Shown here one piece after another: positions 4,969 through 10,589 of a DNA stretch of 27,803 nt. The notes under the pieces were generated by a model. It did no database searches, was not told the origin of the DNA, and was given only the letters and a program-made list of their open reading frames with translations. How positions within the stretch are numbered: position 1 is the first letter of the stretch; the number at the start of each line of letters is the position of its first letter. The stretch comes from a virus: positions 1-27,803 of the IMG/VR virus record IMGVR_UViG_3300021964_000400. One strand, given 5' to 3'. The translations under genes and the position numbers were made by a program.

Positions 4969-5103
4969 GTGCAAGGCCGTGCTAATCACAACACAATCAA
5001 AAACGCCATTCCTTTCAGTAAAAAAAATGAGGTTAAGGTGGCCTTGCAGACGCAGACTAAACAAGAGAACGCAAAAGATCAATCAACAAACGGTAAGTCG
5101 TGA
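4969..5103 (+). CDS. possible 44-aa peptide gene (GTG start)
   Basis: A GTG at 4969 lies one base after the previous stop (TGA-G-GTG) and opens a frame to a TGA at 5101-5103. The peptide is rich in Asn, Gln and Lys (AIPFSKKNEVKVALQTQTKQ in the middle) and has no hydrophobic segment. The tight spacing suggests coupled translation. The first ribosome binding signal is weak, and the frame overlaps the inverted repeat at 4970-5048, so it could be untranslated RNA instead. Confidence 0.35.
   Translation: MQGRANHNTIKNAIPFSKKNEVKVALQTQTKQENAKDQSTNGKS
4970..5048 (+). repeat. 9-bp perfect inverted repeat
   Basis: TGCAAGGCC (4970-4978) is the exact reverse complement of GGCCTTGCA (5040-5048), with 61 bases between. 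It begins three bases after the stop of the 120-residue gene. It could close a larger RNA fold or be a protein site. No T-run follows, so it is not a standard terminator. Confidence 0.5.
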
Positions 5104-5223
5104 GGGGCGCGAGTATAGATCATCGGGCTATAGCTCAGTTTTTAGCGTGCATCCAACCAGTCGCCCGTGCAGCCCCGTGATATTTTGCTGCCGTGGTTAT
5201 GTGTTGTAGCGAAGACGCCCCTC
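5102..5223 (+). ncRNA. candidate structured RNA, about 122 nt
   Basis: GAGGGGCG (5102-5109) pairs exactly with CGCCCCTC (5216-5223) and closes the domain. Inside, 5111-5118 pairs with 5128-5136 over 8 bp with one bulged G, leaving the loop ATCATCGGG. A second stem, GCAGC (5169-5173) with GCTGC (5187-5191), carries CCCGTGAT in its loop, which can pair with the first loop in a kissing interaction (ATCA with TGAT, GGG with CCC, one bulged C). AACCA (5155-5159) with TGGTT (5194-5198) can enclose the second hairpin. It is not a complete tRNA. It lies in the only gap of more than 200 bases on the plus strand. Confidence 0.5.
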
Positions 5224-5244
5224 GAACAGAAGGTTTAAATAAAC

Positions 5245-5442
5245 ATGGAATTCTTTACAATACTTGTTTTCGTTTTGAACGAAAAAATTACAAATCAAAT
5301 CGTAACCAAAAGCGAATGGGCTTGCTCCGAGTTAATGAACAAGCACCTTAGCTATGAGGGGGATATGTACTGCATCAATACTGGTGTGGCCAGTAGCAGC
5401 ATTAAGCCTAAGCTGAGACCTCGAAGTGAGGAGCATCAATAA
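5245..5442 (+). CDS. small hypothetical protein with hydrophobic N-terminus, 65 aa
   Basis: The protein starts MEFFTILVFVLN, a short hydrophobic stretch, then carries two cysteines (WACSEL and MYCINTG) in a pattern seen in small exported or membrane-anchored phage proteins. The spacing to an AGAAGG at 5228-5233 is long. The gene follows the structured RNA directly and its end overlaps the converging endolysin gene by 35 bases. No function can be assigned. The likely location is the membrane or periplasm, by inference from the N-terminus only. Confidence 0.5.
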   Translation: MEFFTILVFVLNEKITNQIVTKSEWACSELMNKHLSYEGDMYCINTGVASSSIKPKLRPRSEEHQ

Positions 5443-5866
5443 ATGGGCGCTTTCCCTGAGAGCGACGGAGATCAACGTAGGCGTTCATTGCCTCTTCCAT
5501 AGTACCTTCCCATGTGCGGATGTCATCGATGTGCCATGCAGCGCCCCAGCGCAGGGCTACGCCGCAATCAATGGCAGCCGCCTTCATTGCATCTGCGATC
5601 TCATCATAGAGATTTAATTCCCAACGAATACCGCTACCATCTTCATAAGCTGCAAGATCAACAGCCAATCCATCAATGTGTTTTGACTTCATAGTCTGGG
5701 AAGCACCTTTGGCAACAAGTTTGCGCTGTTCCTCGATGGTTCGCAGCCCACAGACAACAGAGAAGTCTTGTTTGCTTTGACCAATGGCCGCACGAACAAC
5801 AGTTTGCAACCGTTCATCAACGCCCTCTAAGCGCTCAAGGCTGCGCTGCCCTAGCTTGTAACTCAT
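5408..5866 (-). CDS. endolysin, M15-family L-alanyl-D-glutamate-type peptidase, 152 aa
   Basis: The zinc peptidase signature of the M15 (VanY/DacY-like) family is visible: SKHIDGLAVD at 61-70 gives ligands H63 and D70, and DAPHFEV at 144-150 gives H147. R42 lies in the usual GLRT motif before the zinc site. The enzyme would cut the peptide stem of peptidoglycan at lysis. It has no signal peptide, so it depends on the holin encoded directly upstream, with which it shares a four-base overlap. The length is typical for single-domain phage endolysins. The convergent plus-strand gene overlaps its last codons. Confidence 0.85.
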   Translation of the reverse strand: MSYKLGQRSLERLEGVDERLQTVVRAAIGQSKQDFSVVCGLRTIEEQRKLVAKGASQTMKSKHIDGLAVDLAAYEDGSGIRWELNLYDEIADAMKAAAIDCGVALRWGAAWHIDDIRTWEGTMEEAMNAYVDLRRSQGKRPFIDAPHFEVSA

Positions 5867-6252
5867 TTCTTTCCTCCAAAAAATTTAGTTGCAGACCTCA
5901 CGGCAAAGCTACTAGCTACAATTACACCCAACGTATATTGATACCACTCGGGCATCTGCTCCAAAGCAGCAAAGCCTTCAGCAACTGTGGTGCGCCCCCA
6001 ATCCCCTGTGAAACACAGAATTAACGGAATGCTGAAAAGAAGTACCAAATATTCGTCCTTCCAACTGTTCTGTGATCCTTGCGCCATCAGGCGCTCCCAA
6101 TCACTTTCGCTGGTAGCGGCGTTCTTCATGATTGTAGCTTTAGTTTCTGCCTCGACTAGCTTTAGATTAGCAGCCGCAGCTTGTGCATCAGCCTTGCCTT
6201 TGAGCCAACCACCCGCCAACTCAGTCAATGGGCCTATCAGTGCTTGTATCAT
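5863..6252 (-). CDS. holin, GTA-type 3TM family, 129 aa
   Basis: The N-terminal half is a soluble helical region with an Ala-rich stretch (KGKADAQAAAANLKLVEAET). A hydrophobic segment follows SWKDEYLV (LLFSIPLILCFT, about residues 70-82), and another comes near the C-terminus (YTLGVIVASSFAVRS, about 106-120), with MPEWYQ between. The order SWKDE-x-hydrophobic, then an EQMPEWYQYTLG-like turn and a basic C-terminus (KFFGGKK), is that of the Pfam GTA_holin_3TM family known from gene-transfer agents and alphaproteobacterial phages. It would open the inner membrane for the endolysin. Confidence 0.75.
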   Translation of the reverse strand: MIQALIGPLTELAGGWLKGKADAQAAAANLKLVEAETKATIMKNAATSESDWERLMAQGSQNSWKDEYLVLLFSIPLILCFTGDWGRTTVAEGFAALEQMPEWYQYTLGVIVASSFAVRSATKFFGGKK

Positions 6253-6548
6253 TTCGTAGCCTCCATAGCGTTAAAGCCAAAATAAGCAGCCACCACACCA
6301 GAGGCAGCAACAACATACACCGTGGCTATGTCTGCAATAAGAGAAGCAGCGTCACTGTAGCCTAGCAAAGAAGCCATCAGAATAGCGAAAGGGTAGGCCA
6401 GCATACCAGACAGCGCAAACCAAGTCATGCGCCTCTGTGCGTCGCGTTTAGCATCCGCATCTTCCATCTTACGCCGACGATCCTCGAGCATTATTTCGCG
6501 CTCGTCTGGATCTATCTTTCCGTTTCCGTTTAGATCGTATTCGTTCAT
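6249..6548 (-). CDS. EF-hand membrane protein, 99 aa
   Basis: Residues 5-16 are DLNGNGKIDPDE, a canonical EF-hand calcium loop (D-x-N-x-N-G-x-I-D-x-D-E). A charged helix follows (REIMLEDRRRKMEDADAKRD). Two membrane segments are then apparent, MTWFALSGMLAYPFAILMAS and a second near IADIATVYVVAASGVVAAYF. The gene overlaps the holin by four bases and belongs to the lysis block. It could be an accessory holin or antiholin with calcium-dependent control; this is inference from the motif and the location. Confidence 0.7.
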   Translation of the reverse strand: MNEYDLNGNGKIDPDEREIMLEDRRRKMEDADAKRDAQRRMTWFALSGMLAYPFAILMASLLGYSDAASLIADIATVYVVAASGVVAAYFGFNAMEATK

Positions 6549-6627
6549 TGTAGAACTCCGCTATTCGCTTGTTTGATGTGATGATAATAATCTTACCATC
6601 AGCATCATACACCGTATACTTTACCAC
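6469..6627 (-). CDS. possible small basic protein, 52 aa (GTG start)
   Basis: The GTG at 6625-6627 overlaps the stop of the coiled-coil gene and starts a frame that reads VVKYTVYDADGKIIIITSNK, a beta-hairpin-like segment, then RIAEFYNERIRSK, then a very basic tail (KRKRKDRSRRARNN). The tail overlaps the EF-hand gene in another frame. It fills the 72-base gap between two lysis-block genes, which argues for it. Without the gap it would be dismissed as a shadow. The longer ATG start at 6660 lies inside the neighbour. Confidence 0.35.
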   Translation of the reverse strand: MVKYTVYDADGKIIIITSNKRIAEFYNERIRSKRKRKDRSRRARNNARGSSA

Positions 6628-7088
6628 TTTTCTAAGTAAACGCCTAGATAATATACACAAACAACAACAGCGGTGATCGCCAAGACAATGCCAGTTGCTA
6701 CTTGTATTTGCTCAATCTGTTCTTCGCGCCGCAAGGCCGCAGCTTTTCTGGCGGCAGCGCGTTGCTTTCTAGCTTCAGCTTGCCATTGAACCCATCGATC
6801 CCACTGGCCAGCTTGCCCGTATAATCGGATGTAACTTTCTAATTCCTTACGCTGTTCGCGTATCTGCTCTAGCGCTTGGAACTCTTCCCAATCACCTTCT
6901 TCGCCGCCAGTGATTGCGGTTAATGGGCTGTTCTTTTTCTTTTGAACAGCTTCTTTTATTTCTTCTTCTGCGCTGAGAAACTTACCGACAGCACCGATAA
7001 GCCCCGCTCCTTCACGACCTTGATTGATAGCTGTCTTAATCACCTCATAAGCAGCAGATGCAGCAGCTATGCTTTCAAGGATAGGCAT
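6621..7088 (-). CDS. coiled-coil protein with C-terminal membrane segment, 155 aa
   Basis: A helical N-terminus leads to a long charged region with heptad-like spacing (EEFQALEQIREQRKELESYI, then RKQRAAARKAAALRREEQIE). A single hydrophobic segment near residues 130-150 (GIVLAITAVVVCVYYLGVYL) anchors it in the membrane. Lysis genes lie on both sides, so it may be a spanin- or antiholin-like accessory protein, but I recognise no family. It begins five bases after the stop of the small coiled-coil gene upstream. Confidence 0.7.
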   Translation of the reverse strand: MPILESIAAASAAYEVIKTAINQGREGAGLIGAVGKFLSAEEEIKEAVQKKKNSPLTAITGGEEGDWEEFQALEQIREQRKELESYIRLYGQAGQWDRWVQWQAEARKQRAAARKAAALRREEQIEQIQVATGIVLAITAVVVCVYYLGVYLEKW

Positions 7089-7092
7089 CAGC

Positions 7093-7290
7093 CTATCCCA
7101 TCTTGCTTAGGATTGTGAACAGTAGAACGATAATAGAGCCAGCAGCACCAAGCATTAGGCTTTCGATACGCTTTACGCGACCAAACAAATCCTTAAACTG
7201 GATTTTGATTTCAGTTTTGATTGCCACGACCTCTTTTTCAAGAGCGTCAATACGGTCATGTGCTGATGATACCGTTCGTTTATCCATCAT
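7093..7290 (-). CDS. XhlA-like small coiled-coil membrane protein, 65 aa
   Basis: A helical charged N-terminal region with heptads (AHDRIDALEKEVVAIKTEIK) is followed by a basic patch (FGRVKRIE) and a C-terminal membrane helix (LGAAGSIIVLLFTILSKMG). This layout is that of XhlA/hemolysin-type lysis accessory proteins and small phage spanin-like proteins. The start overlaps the upstream stop by four bases. It would sit in the inner membrane with the coiled coil in the cytoplasm or periplasm. Exact role not known. Confidence 0.65.
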   Translation of the reverse strand: MMDKRTVSSAHDRIDALEKEVVAIKTEIKIQFKDLFGRVKRIESLMLGAAGSIIVLLFTILSKMG

Positions 7291-7976
7291 TCTGCTTCCT
7301 TACGCTTGTGATGAAATTTTGTTTTATATCCATTGCGCATGACTGCGCTTAAAGCCGCCCTTGTTTTTGTGCGTCGGTCAATATCAGTCTCACTATAAGA
7401 TGCCTCAAAATCAGCCCGAATAAACGGGATAACTTGGACCAGTGGCGTTCCTTGCGGGATTACATATTCACCGTCTTCACCCGTCCACAAAAAAGGAAAG
7501 TTGATATTGTTGTAGTAAGTGTCAGTATCAACAACGCCATCAATAATCTTAAAGCGTGTTTCCATGTGGTTTAGAGGAGAAGTAAACAAGCAAGAAACAT
7601 TCTCAGGTGTTTCAATAACCCAAGGATTGTGAAACTTTAAAGGGATGCTGCCGTACTTTGTTTTTTCTAGGGGATGTCCTTTGATCTGAACAGCGCCATG
7701 TGGTGACAGAGATGACTCCATCATTAAGTTTGATGGAAAATCAATTTTCAATTCGCCGTTACAGGCAACGATAAACATGTCACACCATAATGGAATAATA
7801 TATCCAGCCGACGCAGCTTCAAGAAATGGAACGCATCGCTTAACGGTTCCACTTTCTGGATGGACACCGTTCTGAGGCGGGATTGCCTTAAAGTAATCTG
7901 GCAGTTTTTTATTAGCCTTTACTGGGTTTGGTATTGCCCCAAGCAAATGCTTGTCGGTGCTGAATTTAATTTCCAT
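7287..7976 (-). CDS. hypothetical protein, DUF6065-like, 229 aa
   Basis: The frame is open to 8024, but I choose the ATG at 7974-7976 (MEIKFSTDKHLLG), since the earlier part lies inside the upstream gene. It has features I associate with DUF6065-type phage proteins: RCVPFLEAASAGYIIPLWCD near residues 47-66, a central FHNPWVIETPENVSCLFTSP, and GTPLVQVIPFIR near the end, a cupin-like strand-rich pattern. No role has been demonstrated for the type as far as I know. The placement after the tail fibre could mean a tail-associated or host-modifying protein. The family name is a low-confidence guess. Confidence 0.6.
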   Translation of the reverse strand: MEIKFSTDKHLLGAIPNPVKANKKLPDYFKAIPPQNGVHPESGTVKRCVPFLEAASAGYIIPLWCDMFIVACNGELKIDFPSNLMMESSLSPHGAVQIKGHPLEKTKYGSIPLKFHNPWVIETPENVSCLFTSPLNHMETRFKIIDGVVDTDTYYNNINFPFLWTGEDGEYVIPQGTPLVQVIPFIRADFEASYSETDIDRRTKTRAALSAVMRNGYKTKFHHKRKEAE

Positions 7977-8295
7977 CAGAACCCTCGGACGACATAGCGG
8001 CATCAATCGACGCAGCATATTCACCGTGCATTCGCTCTAAATTGGTAAACACGTCTGGTATTGGGTCAGTCCAGTCTTGAACCACACCCATATGCAGCCT
8101 GTGGGAGAAAGTGACATACCCTGTATCTTCAAAGTGAACATAGTTCGAACCAGATAATTGAAGCCGATCAATAATCTGATTTATTGCATTTTTTGCCCAG
8201 GTCGAAATATGAACATCCTCAACGTCGGTGTTAAACGAAACGCCATTGACATTAAATTCAATTAAACCGTCTGTGGAAATTGATAAAGTTTTCAT
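7966..8295 (-). CDS. hypothetical protein next to the tail fibre, 109 aa
   Basis: The gene starts nine bases after the tail fibre stop and ends overlapping the next gene. The protein is strand-rich at the N-terminus (KTLSISTDGLIEFNVNG, VSFNTDVEDVHIS), helical in the middle (TWAKNAINQIIDRLQLSGSN) and acidic, with no membrane segment. Genes in this slot often encode fibre chaperones or small fibre-associated proteins, but nothing in the sequence proves that. Confidence 0.6.
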   Translation of the reverse strand: MKTLSISTDGLIEFNVNGVSFNTDVEDVHISTWAKNAINQIIDRLQLSGSNYVHFEDTGYVTFSHRLHMGVVQDWTDPIPDVFTNLERMHGEYAASIDAAMSSEGSDGN

Positions 8296-8304
8296 ATCAT
8301 TACC

Positions 8305-10518
8305 TTATAGTTTCATTATGTATGCAAGTGCATAATACGGTGGGCGGTTTTCATGTGCCATTCCTGAACCAGTAGCGCCAGACGAGCCAGTAATGCTATG
8401 CGTATGGTTTCCAGATGCCCCAGAGTTTGCATTGAAGTTGTGTGAATGATCGCCACCACCAGACGTTGTAAAGTTGTGAGAGTGTGCGCCTGTGTTGCTG
8501 GTATTGCCGTAAAGATCGATTGGATCACGACGACCTACACCAATTCTCCATGTCGATTGGGCATAGTCAAGCCCAGCCGCAATGCTGTGACTATGGCTAC
8601 CAGTGTTACTTGTAGAGCCATTATGAGCGTGGTTGCCAGAGTTTCCAGTGTTAGCATTAAAGTTATGGCTATGATCTCCACCATCACCAGCCGCTAATGT
8701 CCCACCGCCGTGTGTATGGCTTGGCAATTCAGCCTCAGAAAGTGCAACAGATGCCGCACCGCCTGTATCACCTACAGCATAAGAAGAACCAGCGCCAACA
8801 ACAAAGCGGTCACGCAAGTCTGGAGTGCCATTCGTACCGTCACAGATTTGCCAACCAGATGGAATGCTTGCAGTTGAACCAGACCACAAAGAAATTAAAC
8901 CAGTTGGGATTGAAACTATGCCTGTAAGCTGAGAGCCATCAAGCGCAGGTAATTTCCCAGTTCCATCAAGTTGAACAATTTCATTAGCAGATGTACCAAC
9001 ATTAATTGTTGCGGATGTACCTAGGCCAAGGTTTGTTCTGGCAGATGTTACATCATTAACGTCTGATAGGTTGTTTGTTACGAGCAGTGCGCCAGACAAA
9101 GAAGCATAAGCCGCAACCCAAGCAGACCCATTGTACACCTTCATGGTGTCATCGGTGCTATTGTAGTACAAAGCGCCACCAACCAAAGCATTTCCGTCAT
9201 TATCAAGCGTAGGGTCAGATGCTTTCACACCAAGATAGCGATCATCAAAACTGTCATATGCAGATAAAGCACTGTCTCGTGCTGCCTCTGCCGCAGTTTG
9301 CGCACTCAACGCAGAAGATGCAGAAGCGGCCGCATTACTTGCTGACGCTGATGCTTCGGCGGCTTTTGTAGTTGCTGTCGCTGCATTTGTTGATGCGTTC
9401 TGAATATCCACTATATTTGTAGCGGCTGTGTTTACACTCGCAATGTTTGTCGCGACTGTGTTTACGTCCGCAATGCTTCCTGAAACATTGCCAATATCCA
9501 CTGCATCGGCGGCGACCGCAGTAACATCTGCGCTTATTCCAGCAACCGTTGTTACGTTTGAAGAAATGCCAGCAACCGTGTTTACATTCGCAATGTTTGT
9601 CGAAACAATGCCAATGTCAGTTGCATCAGCGGCAACAGCAGTAACGTCAGCGCTTATCCCAGCGACAGTTGTTACATTCCCTGCAATTCCAGCGACAGTC
9701 GTTGTGTCTGCATAAATCCCAGCAACCGTTGTTACATCTCCCGATACACCAGCAACCGTTGTTACATTTGCTGATATACCAGCAACAGTGTTTACATTGC
9801 TAATGTTTGCAGAAACAATTCCAATATCAGTGCCATCAAGGGCAACAGTTGTAACATTAGCGTCAATTGCTGCAACATCAGTAACGTCTGTTGCAATACC
9901 AGCAACCGTTGTAATGTTGCTCGAAATTGAAGCTGCGGTGGTAATAGCATTAGTGGCTACAGTTCCATCTTGGATGTCTGCCAACAACTCAATATCAGCA
10001 GAAGCGTTTGCTAAGGCTTGAGTGCTAGAAATAGAAGGACCAATACCAACGTCTCCAGTAGTTGTGTCAAATGCTAAGGTTTTTCCTTTGCGAACGTCAC
10101 GTTCTGGAAGCGTTAAACCAGCAGCATAATCATAATCAGTAAGACTAAGAGAACGATCAACCTTATCTTGGAGGTCAGCAGCAATAGCGGTCAATGTATC
10201 TAGCTGAGTGTTCAAAGCCGCGCGGTTAATATCGATACCAGCAGTAAAGTCTGTTGTGCGCTCAATAGTAATATCGCGAGTAATAACAACTATTGAACCC
10301 CCAGATGCGCCAGTTACGCTTATGGTAACTGTTCCAGTTGAGCCATCGCCGCCAGAAACAGTATAGTCAGTCGCGATAGATTTTAACGCACCATCAACAT
10401 AAACATTAAGGTCTGAGTCATCAAAAAACTCAAACGGAATTGCAAAAGATGTCTGCGTTACTCCACTCGCAACAGAGTAAGATATCCGTGGGTTATTATT
10501 GGAAATATCAATGGTCAT
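8305..10518 (-). CDS. tail fibre with T7-type N-terminus and collar/HxH tip, 737 aa
   Basis: The first 160 residues resemble the T7 gp17 N-terminal domain that joins the fibre to the tail (YSVASGVTQTSFAIPFEFFD, then DYTVSGGDGS, ERTTDFTAG, RALNTQLDTL). Residues 192-371 are eighteen 10-residue repeats of the type VTTVAGISAD. An Ala-rich coiled-coil region and a neck with FDDRYLGVK follow. The tip has a tail-collar-like segment (IPSGWQICDGTNGTPDLRDR) and seven HxH motifs at 601, 616, 630, 642, 679, 691 and 705, ending RPPYYALAYIMKL. It should form the trimeric receptor-binding fibre; it is longer than T7 gp17 (553 aa). Confidence 0.85.
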   Translation of the reverse strand: MTIDISNNNPRISYSVASGVTQTSFAIPFEFFDDSDLNVYVDGALKSIATDYTVSGGDGSTGTVTISVTGASGGSIVVITRDITIERTTDFTAGIDINRAALNTQLDTLTAIAADLQDKVDRSLSLTDYDYAAGLTLPERDVRKGKTLAFDTTTGDVGIGPSISSTQALANASADIELLADIQDGTVATNAITTAASISSNITTVAGIATDVTDVAAIDANVTTVALDGTDIGIVSANISNVNTVAGISANVTTVAGVSGDVTTVAGIYADTTTVAGIAGNVTTVAGISADVTAVAADATDIGIVSTNIANVNTVAGISSNVTTVAGISADVTAVAADAVDIGNVSGSIADVNTVATNIASVNTAATNIVDIQNASTNAATATTKAAEASASASNAAASASSALSAQTAAEAARDSALSAYDSFDDRYLGVKASDPTLDNDGNALVGGALYYNSTDDTMKVYNGSAWVAAYASLSGALLVTNNLSDVNDVTSARTNLGLGTSATINVGTSANEIVQLDGTGKLPALDGSQLTGIVSIPTGLISLWSGSTASIPSGWQICDGTNGTPDLRDRFVVGAGSSYAVGDTGGAASVALSEAELPSHTHGGGTLAAGDGGDHSHNFNANTGNSGNHAHNGSTSNTGSHSHSIAAGLDYAQSTWRIGVGRRDPIDLYGNTSNTGAHSHNFTTSGGGDHSHNFNANSGASGNHTHSITGSSGATGSGMAHENRPPYYALAYIMKL
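9406..9945 (-). repeat. 18 tandem 30-bp repeats in the tail fibre gene
   Basis: The 540 bases encode residues 192-371, exactly eighteen units of ten residues with consensus V-x-T-V-A-G-I-x-x-D/N. A 40-residue super-unit is visible, in which VTTVAGISAD, VTAVAADA.D, IG.VS..IA. and VNTVA..I.. follow each other twice. The periodicity suits a repetitive beta-structure or trimeric shaft, and such DNA may change length by recombination. Confidence 0.85.
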
Positions 10519-10563
10519 GTATCACCTCGTTTGCCCTGTTGTCTCACAGCAAAGCAAAGAAGA

Positions 10564-10582
10564 TCAACGCACAAAAACACTA
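10564..10582 (-). promoter_or_regulatory. candidate late regulatory element, copy 1
   Basis: Read on the minus strand the sequence is TAGTGTTTTTGTGCGTTGA, in the 71-base gap upstream of the tail fibre. It matches the stretch at 25210-25227 except for one substitution and one T. Both lie between a stop codon and the next late gene. It may be a phage-specific promoter or processing site; no clear -10 box is visible downstream. Confidence 0.35.
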
Positions 10583-10589
10583 GCACAAA

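Noticed and set aside
5125-5200. Possible tRNA beginning GGGCTATAGCTCAG
   Set aside because: The acceptor-like and D-arm-like start is there, but no anticodon arm, T-arm (GGTTCRA) or matching 3' acceptor strand follows.
4757-5209. 150-residue frame on the plus strand
   Set aside because: It is a shifted reading of the 4605-4967 gene and then runs through the structured RNA; its Arg/Ser/Cys-rich composition looks non-coding.
9406-9945. CRISPR-like periodic repeats
   Set aside because: The 30-bp units have no unique spacers and encode a regular protein repeat in an intact gene.
9428-10021. Long open frames antisense to the fibre repeats
   Set aside because: They arise from the periodic 30-bp repeats of the real gene and have only repetitive composition without a ribosome binding site.
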